Below, piece by piece: positions 1-8,930 of a stretch of DNA of 64,000 nucleotides. Position 1 is the stretch's first letter. Each line of letters opens with the position of its first letter. A program made the translations under genes and the position numbers. The stretch is from Arcticibacter pallidicorallinus. Its GTDB lineage: Bacteria; Bacteroidota; Bacteroidia; Sphingobacteriales; Sphingobacteriaceae. The notes beneath the pieces are model-generated. The model ran no database searches and was not told where the DNA came from. It saw nothing but the letters and a program-made list of their open reading frames with translations. The stretch is taken from assembly GCF_003002875.1 (NCBI RefSeq), contig NZ_PVTH01000004.1:124001-188000 (forward strand), read 5' to 3'.

Positions 1-189
1 GCAAAGCATTCTTTTCACGTTTCCTAAGTCAGCTTCAGAAACTAAGCTTGTCTGACTCAAGTTACGCTTACGCTTAGTAGACATCTTGGTTAAGATGTGG
101 CTCATAAACGCATTCTTCCTTGCAATTTTACCTGTTCCAGTAAGCTTGAAGCGCTTTTTAGCACTGGAATTGGTTTTCATTTTTGGCAT
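1..189 (-). CDS. rpmI: 50S ribosomal protein L35, 3' end cut by window edge
   Basis: Structural protein of the large ribosomal subunit. The reverse strand from the ATG at 189 reads [14 protein letters not shown], then a basic stretch with KLTGTGKI and SHILTK, which is the standard start of L35. 63 codons are visible, so only the last one or few residues and the stop lie outside the window. It starts about 20 bases after the infC stop on the same strand, giving the classical thrS-infC-rpmI order, which usually continues into rplT. It is too short and truncated to stand out as a long open frame, but the match is clear. Confidence 0.95.
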   Translation of the reverse strand, partial: MPKMKTNSSAKKRFKLTGTGKIARKNAFMSHILTKMSTKRKRNLSQTSLVSEADLGNVKRMLC

Positions 190-209
190 AACTCTATTTA
201 TTAATTGTT

Positions 210-785
210 TTATTTTTTTGCTTTCGGGCCAACGATTAAAAACATACGTTTTCCCTCTAGTTTTGGTAATTGCTCTACTTTACCCACTTCTTCTAAAGCC
301 TGAGCAAATCTAAGCAACAGAATTTCCCCCTGCTCTTTATAAACGATAGCTCTACCTTTGAAGTGAACATAAGCACGAACCTTCTCTCCCGCTTCCAGGA
401 AGCCAATGGCATGTTTCAACTTGAACTGAAAGTCATGCTCGTTGGTGTTCGGCCCAAAACGAATTTCTTTAATAACCGTCTGCTTTGCGTTGGCCTTTAT
501 CTCCTTAAGCTTTTTCTTCTGCTCATAGATAAATTTATTGTAGTCTATTACTCTACAAACGGGAGGATCAGCATTAGGAGATATTTCGACTAGATCCAGC
601 TCTTGCTCTTCAGCAATTTTTCTGGCTTCAGCCAAAGACATGATACCCTGTTCAACATTGTCACCAACAAGACGTACTTGTTGAGCTCTGATATACTCAT
701 TAATGTTGTGCTCAGCCTCTTTTTTCTTAAACGGAGGTCTCGGTCCGCGTGGACCCTTATTAAAACCTGGTCTTCCTAATGCCAA
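210..785 (-). CDS. infC: Translation initiation factor IF-3
   Basis: IF-3 binds the 30S subunit, prevents premature 50S joining and checks the start codon. The 191-residue product has the usual two-domain plan: an N-terminal domain with [15 protein letters not shown] and an RVIDYNKF-type end, a lysine-rich linker ([14 protein letters not shown]), and a C-terminal domain with [14 protein letters not shown] and RAYVHFKGR. The only start codon that fits is TTG at 785, because an in-frame TAA lies two codons upstream; infC commonly uses a non-ATG start in other bacteria. There is no Shine-Dalgarno sequence. The 14-base gap to thrS and 20-base gap to rpmI imply one transcript. Confidence 0.96.
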   Translation of the reverse strand: MALGRPGFNKGPRGPRPPFKKKEAEHNINEYIRAQQVRLVGDNVEQGIMSLAEARKIAEEQELDLVEISPNADPPVCRVIDYNKFIYEQKKKLKEIKANAKQTVIKEIRFGPNTNEHDFQFKLKHAIGFLEAGEKVRAYVHFKGRAIVYKEQGEILLLRFAQALEEVGKVEQLPKLEGKRMFLIVGPKAKK

Positions 786-799
786 ATGTTATTCTTTAT

Positions 800-2725
800 T
801 TAAACTGTTACTTCTGTAATTAATTGTTTTTCAAATGCTTCTGCCGTCATGCTTCCTAAATCGCCTTCACCATGCTTACGAACAGAGACCAAATTCTCGT
901 TCATTTCCTTCTCACCGATTATTAACATGTACGGAATCTTTTTGATTTCCGCATCCCTGATTTTTCTACCGATTTTCTCGTCGCGTAAGTCAATCAAGCC
1001 GCGAATATCGGAATTATTAAGAGATTCTAAAACTTTTTTTGCGTAATCTTCATATTTTTCCGATATGGGAAGCACGATAAACTGGTCTGGTGTCAACCAA
1101 AGCGGGAAATTGCCTGCGCAATGTTCGATAAGCACCGCAACAAACCTCTCCAGCGATCCAAATGGCGCTCTGTGAATCATTACAGGACGGTGTTTAAGGT
1201 TATCGCTTCCTGTATATTCCAGTTCAAAACGCTCAGGTAAATTGTAGTCAACCTGTATAGTGCCGAGCTGCCACCTGCGACCAAGAGCATCCTTGACCAT
1301 GAAGTCCAGCTTCGGTCCGTAAAACGCAGCCTCGCCTAATTCAACCACCGTAGGCAAACCTTTCTCTTCTGCAGCTTCAATGATAGCAGCCTCTGCAAGA
1401 GCCCAGTTTTCGTCTGAACCGATGTACTTCGTTTTGTTCTCCGGATCGCGAAGAGATACCTGTGCGGTATAATCATTGAATCCTAAAGCATTGAACACAT
1501 AAAGGACCAGATCGATCACTTTCTTAAACTCTTCTTTTACCTGATCGGGGCGACAGAATAAGTGTGCATCATCTTGAGTGAAGCCTCTTACCCTGGTAAG
1601 ACCGTGGAGCTCTCCGCTTTGCTCGTAACGATAAACCGTACCGAACTCTGCAAATCGAACCGGTAGATCTTTATAGGAGCGCGGTTTAAATTTATATAGC
1701 TCACAATGATGCGGGCAATTCATCGGCTTCAGGAAGAACTCCTCTCCCTCCTGTGGCGTCTTGATTGGCTGAAACGAGTCGGCTCCATATTTCTCGTAAT
1801 GCCCGGATGTTACGTACAGATTCTTATGACCGATATGCGGAGTTATAACCTGCTCATAACCGGACTTCATCTGAGCTCTTTGCAAGAATTGCACCAACTT
1901 CTCACGTAATGCAGCTCCTTTGGGCAACCACATAGGAAGACCCATTCCTACCTTCTCTGAAAAAGTAAATAACTCCAGTTCCTTACCCAGCTTTCTGTGA
2001 TCGCGTTTCTTTGCTTCCTCTATCATTTTCAGATAGTCTGTCAACTCGCTTTGCTTTGGATACGTTACTCCATAGATACGCGTAAGCTGCTTGCGATTTT
2101 CATCCCCACGCCAGTAAGCACCTGCTACATTCATCAGTTTCACCGCTTTTATAAACCCGGTGTTGGGAATATGGGGCCCGCGGCATAGGTCTGTAAAGTC
2201 GCCCTGTGTATATAATGTAATAGAGCCGTCGGGAAGATCCTTGATCAGATCAAGTTTGTACTCATCTCCTTTTTCAGTAAAATAAGCTATAGCATCTGCT
2301 TTGCTGATGGGCTTGCGTTCAAAAGTTGATTTCTTCTTTGCAAGTTCGAGTATCTTGTTCTCGATTTCCTTAAAATTATCGGAAGAGAATTCCCGATCTC
2401 CGAAGTCTACGTCGTAGTAAAATCCGGTTTCAATAGCCGGACCGATACCAAATTTGGTACCCGGATAAAGTGCCTCTAGCGCTTCTGCCATCAAGTGTGC
2501 AGAAGAGTGCCAAAACGTTGACTTACCTTCTTTGTCGTTCCAGGTGATCAGCCGTAAATGGGCATCTGCGTCAATGGGACGTGAAGTGTCCCAGATCTGA
2601 CCGTCCACTTCTGCGGCGAGGACATTCCGGGCAAGGCCTTCTGAGATGGACAAAGCAATCTGATAGGGAGTTATTCCAGCTTCGTATTCACGAATGGAAC
2701 CATCGGGGAGTGTAATGTTAATCAT
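800..2725 (-). CDS. thrS: Threonine--tRNA ligase
   Basis: Charges tRNA-Thr in the cytoplasm. The 641-residue product has full length. In order it shows a TGS domain (about residues 1-62), the editing domain with HSSAH (H73 and H77), the class II catalytic core with MNCPHH near residue 337 (zinc-ligand Cys), motif 2 around [17 protein letters not shown], the second zinc ligand in DDAH, and motif 3 [13 protein letters not shown] near 515 with the third zinc ligand. A C-terminal anticodon-binding domain follows. It is the first gene of the thrS-infC-rpmI operon. A minus-7 box and a small dyad lie in its leader (see separate entries). Confidence 0.98.
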   Translation of the reverse strand: MINITLPDGSIREYEAGITPYQIALSISEGLARNVLAAEVDGQIWDTSRPIDADAHLRLITWNDKEGKSTFWHSSAHLMAEALEALYPGTKFGIGPAIETGFYYDVDFGDREFSSDNFKEIENKILELAKKKSTFERKPISKADAIAYFTEKGDEYKLDLIKDLPDGSITLYTQGDFTDLCRGPHIPNTGFIKAVKLMNVAGAYWRGDENRKQLTRIYGVTYPKQSELTDYLKMIEEAKKRDHRKLGKELELFTFSEKVGMGLPMWLPKGAALREKLVQFLQRAQMKSGYEQVITPHIGHKNLYVTSGHYEKYGADSFQPIKTPQEGEEFFLKPMNCPHHCELYKFKPRSYKDLPVRFAEFGTVYRYEQSGELHGLTRVRGFTQDDAHLFCRPDQVKEEFKKVIDLVLYVFNALGFNDYTAQVSLRDPENKTKYIGSDENWALAEAAIIEAAEEKGLPTVVELGEAAFYGPKLDFMVKDALGRRWQLGTIQVDYNLPERFELEYTGSDNLKHRPVMIHRAPFGSLERFVAVLIEHCAGNFPLWLTPDQFIVLPISEKYEDYAKKVLESLNNSDIRGLIDLRDEKIGRKIRDAEIKKIPYMLIIGEKEMNENLVSVRKHGEGDLGSMTAEAFEKQLITEVTV

Positions 2726-2764
2726 CTACAACTATGATTTTATATTCTTATATGAAAATTGTAA

Positions 2765-2784
2765 GATCACGTACAGAGGTGATC
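2765..2784 (-). promoter_or_regulatory. Small dyad in the thrS leader
   Basis: A 6-base inverted repeat, GATCAC and GTGATC around an 8-base loop, lies in the predicted 5' leader of thrS, about 40 bases before the ATG and downstream of the minus-7 box. In E. coli, ThrS represses its own mRNA by binding tRNA-like hairpins in the leader. Whether this short stem has any such role here is speculation. Confidence 0.25.
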
Positions 2785-2795
2785 CAAATGAATTG

Positions 2796-2803
2796 CAAAG
2801 GTA
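2796..2803 (-). promoter_or_regulatory. Bacteroidota minus-7 box for thrS-infC-rpmI
   Basis: The reverse strand reads TACCTTTG, an exact match to the Bacteroidota minus-7 consensus TAnnTTTG. It would start transcription about 65 bases before the thrS ATG. No clear TTTG minus-33 element was found at the expected distance. Confidence 0.6.
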
Positions 2804-2830
2804 AAGTTTTAGAAATAAAACTCCGGAGTA

Positions 2831-3559
2831 TTATACATTTCCCCAGCCATGTGCCAGCACATCTGCAAGGTGCATGGATTTAATCGGGAGCTGATGCTTG
2901 TCAATATAACCTTGCATATGCAGCAGACAGGATGCATCCGTGGAAATAATATACTCTGCACCTACCGCCAGAGCGTTATCTATCTTCTGTTGCGCCATAG
3001 CGCTGGAGATACCCTCAAATTTAACCGCAAAGGTTCCGCCGAATCCGCAGCAGGTGTCATTATCTTTCAAGTCCAGTAGCTCAAGGCCATGAACCTTCGA
3101 TAATAAAGCTCTAGGCTCATCTTTGATCTTACATTCTCTCAGACCGGCACAAGAATCGTGATAGACAGCACGCCCGTCAAGCTCAGCCCCAAAGTAATCT
3201 TTCTGAAGTATGTTAATCAGAAAATCAGATAGTTCATGAATATTTGACTGTATGGATCTGCATTTATTATGTACAGCGGTGTTTGTGAACAGATCGCTGT
3301 AGTAATTTTTAACCATACCTGTACAGGATGCAGAAGGAGAAACGATGTAATTATTTTCCGAGAAATCGTTTAAAAACTTACCGCCAACAGCCTTTGCTTC
3401 GTCCCAGAAACCGGCATTGAAAGCTGGTTGTCCGCAACATGTTTGCTCGGGATTATATGAAACTTTACAACCGGCTTTTTCGAGAATCTTCACTGTGTTA
3501 AAAGCAGTGTCCGGATACAGTTGATCCATGAAGCATGGAATGAATAGTTCTACAGTCAT
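2831..3559 (-). CDS. LutA/YkgE-type (Fe-S)-binding protein
   Basis: The 242-residue protein carries two cysteine-rich CCG modules: TCCGQPAFN near residue 41 and DTCCGFGGTF near residue 168, plus SASCTGM and HDSCAGLRE segments. This is the heterodisulfide-reductase D-like/LutA family. In Bacillus, LutA works with LutB and LutC to oxidise L-lactate to pyruvate; related proteins are glycolate oxidase subunits. No lutB or lutC partner is next to it: the neighbours are thrS and an MFS transporter on the same strand. The family is certain, the substrate is not, so I leave the symbol blank. Confidence 0.85.
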   Translation of the reverse strand: MTVELFIPCFMDQLYPDTAFNTVKILEKAGCKVSYNPEQTCCGQPAFNAGFWDEAKAVGGKFLNDFSENNYIVSPSASCTGMVKNYYSDLFTNTAVHNKCRSIQSNIHELSDFLINILQKDYFGAELDGRAVYHDSCAGLRECKIKDEPRALLSKVHGLELLDLKDNDTCCGFGGTFAVKFEGISSAMAQQKIDNALAVGAEYIISTDASCLLHMQGYIDKHQLPIKSMHLADVLAHGWGNV

Positions 3560-3601
3560 AGTCAGTGCATAAAGGTAATTTGTATTGAGGAAAAGCCAAA
3601 T

Positions 3602-4912
3602 TTAATTTTCAGAGATTGACGAAATTTTTGTCTTTTCCTTAGTTCTGAACAGAAATACAAGAATTACCAACCCAATAAAGAAAAACAGACTAAGCGTGAG
3701 AGCAGAATTACGAATATTCGACCTTTCTTCGATAAAGGCGAATGAGGCTAGTCCGAGTACAATGGCAAGTTTCTCTGTCACATCGTAAAAACTAAAAAAC
3801 GATGCAGTGTCTGGTGTATTTTCCGGAAGAAACTTAGAATAAGTGGAGCGTGATAAACTTTGAATCCCCCCCATTACTAATCCTACCACAACGGCAAGTA
3901 GGTAAAACTGTTGTGCGGTAGCTATAAAGTACGCAGATATACAAATCGCAATCCAGACAGAAACAACCAAAATCAAAACCATGATGTTTCCAATCTTCCG
4001 TCCCAATGCCGACATAAGATAGGCGCCGCCAATAGCGACTACCTGAATGACCAGGATGATCATGATCAGATTTTCCGTCCCGAGATGAAGTTCCTTCTCT
4101 CCGAAACTGGCGGCCACCAGCATGATCGTTTGAACTCCGACCGAATAGAAAAAGAAAGCCAGAAGAAAACGTTTCAGTACGTTCATGCCTCTAACCTGCC
4201 TAAAAACATGAAGTAACTCCTGATAGCCGTTTTTACGAACATGGGTCGTTTTTGCGACACTGTTTTTGGGGAGCTTGGAAAACGGTATCTGAGCGAATAA
4301 TATCCACCAGAAGCCTACCAGTAAAAAGGAAAATCTGGGAGGAAAGGATAAGTCTGTGATGCCAAACCAATCAGGCTTCAATACAAATACAAAACAGATT
4401 ATTTGCAACAAGACGCTCCCAACATAGCCATAAGCGAAGCCTTGGGCACTTACTTTATCCTGCTGGTCAACGCTGGCGATTTCAGGCAGATAGGAATTGC
4501 TGAACATGACGCCTCCAATATAGCCCATCGCAGCAATCGCAGAACAAATGATCCCCAGCTCAAGGGTCTCCAACTTGAAGAAGAAAAGTAACATACATGC
4601 CAAACTACCCATGTAGGTAAAAAACTTCATATACGTTTTCTTATTCCCATGATAATCAGCGCTAGACGAAAGAAAAGGGAGCAGCAGCGCCATTATGAGA
4701 TAGGCAACTGATAACGAATAGTTTGAAAGAGCCGTGTTAACAAACGTAAATCCAAAAAAACTAACCTTATCCCCATGCTCCTCGGTGGTAGTGATTATCG
4801 TATAATAAGCTGGAAATATAGTGGATGTTATGACCAGATTATAGGCTGAATTCGACCAATCAAACATCGCCCAGGAGCGGATCGTCTTCTTATCATTCTT
4901 TATTGTCTGCAT
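3602..4912 (-). CDS. UMF1-family MFS transporter
   Basis: A 436-residue inner-membrane protein with about twelve hydrophobic segments. The N-terminus (KTIRSWAMFDWSNSAYNLVI) is the hallmark of the Atg22/UMF1 branch of the major facilitator superfamily, whose fungal members export amino acids from the vacuole. In bacteria the substrate is generally unknown. A second family-like stretch, GGIQSLSRSTYSKFLPE, lies in the C-terminal half. It ends about 40 bases before the LutA-like gene on the same strand, so the two may be co-transcribed, but nothing links them functionally. Confidence 0.85.
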   Translation of the reverse strand: MQTIKNDKKTIRSWAMFDWSNSAYNLVITSTIFPAYYTIITTTEEHGDKVSFFGFTFVNTALSNYSLSVAYLIMALLLPFLSSSADYHGNKKTYMKFFTYMGSLACMLLFFFKLETLELGIICSAIAAMGYIGGVMFSNSYLPEIASVDQQDKVSAQGFAYGYVGSVLLQIICFVFVLKPDWFGITDLSFPPRFSFLLVGFWWILFAQIPFSKLPKNSVAKTTHVRKNGYQELLHVFRQVRGMNVLKRFLLAFFFYSVGVQTIMLVAASFGEKELHLGTENLIMIILVIQVVAIGGAYLMSALGRKIGNIMVLILVVSVWIAICISAYFIATAQQFYLLAVVVGLVMGGIQSLSRSTYSKFLPENTPDTASFFSFYDVTEKLAIVLGLASFAFIEERSNIRNSALTLSLFFFIGLVILVFLFRTKEKTKISSISEN

Positions 4913-4959
4913 TTGAGCCGAAAATAGATAAAAAATAAATGTATCCGATGATACTTAAA

Positions 4960-7500
4960 TCACCCTTCCTTTCGGAGTATTTCAAGCGGAGGTGCATTCA
5001 AAGTACTTTTGCTGTTCAATAATCCTATCACAACAGTCATCATACAGACACTTATCAGCAACAGTAAGGATGGCAACAAATCAGGTGAAAATGCAATTTT
5101 GAAGTTATACCGCGCAAGACCCCAACCAGCCATAAATGAAAGGAGGATTCCTGTGATACCCGCTAAAGCTCCGAGAAAAAAATACTCCAGCGCCGTTATG
5201 GTCAACACTTGTCTCGTACTCGCTCCAAGCGTCCTGAGCAATACGTTCTCCCTCATTCGCTGGTATCTGCTTATAAGAACCGAAGTTATCAATACAATAA
5301 TTCCTGTTATAATACTAAAGCCCGCCATAAACCGGATGACGAATCCTAGCTTATCCATGAGATTATCCAGGACATTCAATACAAGATTTAAATCAATGAT
5401 AGATATATTAGGGAAATTAAGAACGATTGCTTGCTGAAATTCGGCTGCTTGTTGAGGGGATTCTAATCTTGTCATAAGCACATGAAACTGCGGCGCATTT
5501 TCCAAAACTCCGGAAGGAAAAACGACTCTGAAGTTGGTTTGTATGTTGTTCCAGTCTACTTCTCTGAAACTTCCTACTATCACAGGCACCAAAGCTCCCT
5601 GCACATTGAAAGTCATTTCATCACCTACGCGTACCCGAAGCCGCTCCGCATATCTCTTTTCCAGTGACACGTAGACTTTAGCGTTCCCGGCTGCTACCTT
5701 TCCCACCCATGCACCATCGACGATCTTCTCTGAACTGGTTAAGCTATCGCGGAAGGTACTTCGGATTTCGGAGTTAAACGCTCTTGCCGGCACATCGAGA
5801 GTGGTGTCTCTTCTGGCCTCCGACGCCGTTACTCCCCTAATTTCCTCGATACGCATCGTAATGATCGGCACCTGTTGCATAACAGGCAGGCCACGCCCTC
5901 TGGTCAATTCTGCAACCGCTTCTTTTTGGGAAGACTGAATATCGAAAAGCACCATATTGGCTTTACCTTCAGCGGATGACGTTGTTACCTTGTCAATCAG
6001 CATATCCTTTACAAGCATAAGTGTACTGATCAGCGCGGTACCAAGGCCTATGCAGACAATTAGGATCACCGTTTGGTTATTTGGGCGAAATAAATTGGAG
6101 AATCCCTGCCGGTAAAGGTAAGCCCAGTTTGATGGGAAATAACGCCTTGCAAGCTTTGTCAGCAAGTTTGCTATCGCTACGAGGATCAGGAAACAGAGCG
6201 CTATCCCCGCTGTAAAAATACCCGCTTGCTTAAGATCTCCTAACTGAAGATAAGCGAAAGATACCAGGAAGATGATGATGATGAAATATACAAGTGCCTT
6301 CAGCCGATCGGGTGTACTGTTCGAGGTATCAACGGATGCCCTTAACGTATTGAGAGGTGAAACTTTTCTTACAGTTAAGAGCGGAAGAATAGAAAAAACG
6401 ATTGAAACGAGCAAACCTGTGGAGATTCCCTGCAAAACAGCAGGATATGACACGCTGGCGGTGATCTCGATTGGGAGGAAATCTCTCATAACGGCTGGTA
6501 AAACTTGCTGTATTAGCAACCCCAATAGTGAGCCAAAGACAGATCCGGCCAAGCCGACTAATGCGATTTGTATAAGATAGATTAGCGTGGTCTGAGAGGC
6601 TGTTGCTCCAAGACATCTCAAAATGGACACCGACGCTACTTTTTCCTTAACATAGATATGCACAGCGCTTGCGACTCCAATACAGCCTAAAAGAAGTGCT
6701 ATAAAAGCTACGAGAGACATAAATTCCGTCATGTTCTGGAACGTATTTCCAGTCTCCTCTTTAGTTGACTCGATAGTGTCCACATCCATCGATGCGTTCT
6801 CGGCAAATGTCTTTATCGATTTAAGTTCTTTTCTTAACCGTTCAGGATCACCGAAACGATATCTGAAGCTATAATTGACCCGACTGCCTTTTTGCATTAA
6901 GCCCGTACCCTGCAGGTAAGCCATGGGAATATAAACTACAGGTGCAATGGAAGAGGATAGTCCTGTTTGTCCTGGCACCGACTCTAGGGTACCTGATATA
7001 ATAAACGATTGTTCGCCCAGACGTATGGAATCACCATTACTGGCTCCAAACTGCAACATCACCGTTTTGTCTACGAGCGCACTATTACTGTTCGAAAGCT
7101 CCTGTGCGGCACCTTTAGGTACCGTTTCGATCTGGCCATAGAACGGGAATTTTCCTTCCAGGGCTCTAACCTGTACCAGCCTGCTTCCTCCGCTTCGGTT
7201 AAATAATATCATCGAAACAAAGCTCTTTTCGCTCGAACGCTCGTCCCCAAGCTGTTTAAGATATTCCTCTGTTTTTTCCGATGGCTGTTTGTTTGTCGAC
7301 AATACCAGATCTGCACCGATCAAGCTTGCGGCCTGATGATCAATATCCTTTTTGAGATTATCGTTAAACGAATAGATCGCTACAAGTGCTGCTATTCCAA
7401 GAATGATCGATGAGATGAATAGAAATAGCCTCGACTTACTTCGACGGCTGTCCCTCCATGCCATCTGGAATAACCAGGTAACTTCCGATTGCTTACTCAT
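4960..7500 (-). CDS. FtsX-like ABC transporter permease (YbbP type)
   Basis: An 846-residue membrane protein with an N-terminal transmembrane helix (LFLFISSIILGIAALVAI), a periplasmic MacB-like domain, a first FtsX domain (three helices around residues 260-390), further helices in the middle, a second periplasmic domain and a second FtsX domain at the C-terminus. This double-FtsX layout is that of the YbbP/lipoprotein-type exporters. It overlaps the upstream ATPase gene by four bases, so the two are translationally coupled. In E. coli, ybbAP is divergent from tesA, and the same arrangement is seen here. The substrate is unknown. Confidence 0.88.
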   Translation of the reverse strand: MSKQSEVTWLFQMAWRDSRRSKSRLFLFISSIILGIAALVAIYSFNDNLKKDIDHQAASLIGADLVLSTNKQPSEKTEEYLKQLGDERSSEKSFVSMILFNRSGGSRLVQVRALEGKFPFYGQIETVPKGAAQELSNSNSALVDKTVMLQFGASNGDSIRLGEQSFIISGTLESVPGQTGLSSSIAPVVYIPMAYLQGTGLMQKGSRVNYSFRYRFGDPERLRKELKSIKTFAENASMDVDTIESTKEETGNTFQNMTEFMSLVAFIALLLGCIGVASAVHIYVKEKVASVSILRCLGATASQTTLIYLIQIALVGLAGSVFGSLLGLLIQQVLPAVMRDFLPIEITASVSYPAVLQGISTGLLVSIVFSILPLLTVRKVSPLNTLRASVDTSNSTPDRLKALVYFIIIIFLVSFAYLQLGDLKQAGIFTAGIALCFLILVAIANLLTKLARRYFPSNWAYLYRQGFSNLFRPNNQTVILIVCIGLGTALISTLMLVKDMLIDKVTTSSAEGKANMVLFDIQSSQKEAVAELTRGRGLPVMQQVPIITMRIEEIRGVTASEARRDTTLDVPARAFNSEIRSTFRDSLTSSEKIVDGAWVGKVAAGNAKVYVSLEKRYAERLRVRVGDEMTFNVQGALVPVIVGSFREVDWNNIQTNFRVVFPSGVLENAPQFHVLMTRLESPQQAAEFQQAIVLNFPNISIIDLNLVLNVLDNLMDKLGFVIRFMAGFSIITGIIVLITSVLISRYQRMRENVLLRTLGASTRQVLTITALEYFFLGALAGITGILLSFMAGWGLARYNFKIAFSPDLLPSLLLLISVCMMTVVIGLLNSKSTLNAPPLEILRKEG

Positions 7501-8195
7501 TGCTGATTTGGCTGAGTAGATAAATCTGAGATCAATTCTCCACCTTTTAACCTGATGATCCGCTGAGTCCTGGAAGCTAGTTCGAGATCATGCGTAACGA
7601 GTAACAAGGTAGTTCCAGATTCCCTGTTCAGCTCAAAAATGAGCTTTACTATCTTTTCACCCGTTTCTGCATCAAGATTGCCCGTAGGTTCATCTGCAAA
7701 AAGTATGTCAGGACGGTTCGAAAAAGCTCTTGCTAAAGCAACCCTTTGCTGTTCTCCTCCTGATAATTGCGTCGGATAATGATGCGACCGCTCCCCCAGT
7801 CCAACCTTCTCAAGAAGTTCGAGCGCTCCCCGCTTAATATCCTTCTCTCCCCGAAGTTCCAGGGGAACCATTACATTTTCCAAAACCGTCAAAGTAGGCA
7901 GAAGCTGGAAATTCTGAAAAATAAAACCCGTGTATCTACTTCTGATCCCAGCCTTTTCGTCTTCACTGAGGTTGTCAATGCGGATGTCATTTATATAAAC
8001 TGATCCAGCGGAGGAATTATCCAGGCCCGCACAAAGACCTAACAGAGTCGTCTTACCGCTTCCCGACGGACCAACTATGGAAACCATAGATCCCTTTTTT
8101 ACGGAAAAGGTAACGTCTCTTAGTACGGTCAGATCATGCCCGCCTGCTTTATAAACCTTGCTTAGATTATTTACTGATAGAATATTTTCGGTCAT
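7497..8195 (-). CDS. ABC transporter ATP-binding protein (YbbA/LolD type)
   Basis: A 232-residue ATPase with all nucleotide-binding motifs: Walker A GPSGSGKTTLLG, Q-loop FIFQNFQLLPTLT, signature LSGGEQQRVALARA, Walker B ILFADEPTGNLD and the switch histidine in LLVTHD. This is the MacB/LolD/YbbA group that pairs with FtsX-type permeases. The stop overlaps the permease start by four bases. The gene is divergent from the esterase at 8245 across about 50 bases. Confidence 0.93.
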   Translation of the reverse strand: MTENILSVNNLSKVYKAGGHDLTVLRDVTFSVKKGSMVSIVGPSGSGKTTLLGLCAGLDNSSAGSVYINDIRIDNLSEDEKAGIRSRYTGFIFQNFQLLPTLTVLENVMVPLELRGEKDIKRGALELLEKVGLGERSHHYPTQLSGGEQQRVALARAFSNRPDILFADEPTGNLDAETGEKIVKLIFELNRESGTTLLLVTHDLELASRTQRIIRLKGGELISDLSTQPNQQ

Positions 8196-8244
8196 TTAAA
8201 CTAACTTAGTCGACTACTGTTTGATTTTTAACAAACGTCATCTT

Positions 8245-8925
8245 ATGAACAAATTATACAGCTGCCTGTTAATTCTGATATCTCTGTCGGGCTGCACCAA
8301 TAGCACCATGAAAGAAAACCAGGAAACTAAAGATAACTTAAAGAACAAAGAAACCTCCGGGAATCAGGAAACTAAAAACATTTTATTTTTCGGGAACAGT
8401 CTAACTGCCGGTTATGGTCTGGACGACCCTTCCAGTGAATCATTCCCATCGTTAATTCAAGCAAGAATTGATTCAATGGGTCTGAAATATAACGCTATAA
8501 ATGCGGGATTAAGTGGAGAAACAACCGCCGGAGGAAAGGGCCGTATCGGATGGCTATTGAAGAATAAGGTAGACATTTTTGTCCTGGAACTGGGAGCCAA
8601 TGACGGCTTAAGGGGAGTGCCCGTTACTGAAACCGCCAGGAACCTGCAGTCTATTGTCGATACCGTAAAGCAAAAATATCCCGATGCAAAGTTAATGCTC
8701 CTGGGTATGCAGGTGCCGCCGAATATGGGAGGCCAGTACGCCAGAGACTTTAATGAGATCTTCCCCCTCATTGCTAAGAAAAACGAAATGCTGCTGGTTC
8801 CATTTTTATTGAAAAATGTAGCCGGTATACCGCAATTAAATCTACAGGACGGAATTCACCCTACAGCAGAAGGTCAAAAGATTTTGGCGGAAAACGTTTG
8901 GGAAGAACTGAAAACGATTCTTTAA
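8245..8925 (+). CDS. GDSL/SGNH arylesterase-like lipoprotein (TesA type)
   Basis: An SGNH hydrolase that should cleave esters or thioesters. Block I is FFGNSLTAGYGLDD (catalytic Ser), block III is ELGANDGLRGVP, and block V is DGIHPTAEGQ with the catalytic Asp and His. I start it at the ATG at 8245, giving 226 residues, because this yields a lipoprotein signal peptide ending in the lipobox LSGC; a longer frame from a TTG at 8221 would spoil it. A charged linker rich in Lys, Glu and Asn follows the lipid-anchored Cys, so it is probably tethered to a membrane. It is divergent from the ybbAP-like genes, as tesA is in E. coli. Confidence 0.88.
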   Translation: MNKLYSCLLILISLSGCTNSTMKENQETKDNLKNKETSGNQETKNILFFGNSLTAGYGLDDPSSESFPSLIQARIDSMGLKYNAINAGLSGETTAGGKGRIGWLLKNKVDIFVLELGANDGLRGVPVTETARNLQSIVDTVKQKYPDAKLMLLGMQVPPNMGGQYARDFNEIFPLIAKKNEMLLVPFLLKNVAGIPQLNLQDGIHPTAEGQKILAENVWEELKTIL

Positions 8926-8930
8926 ATCGT

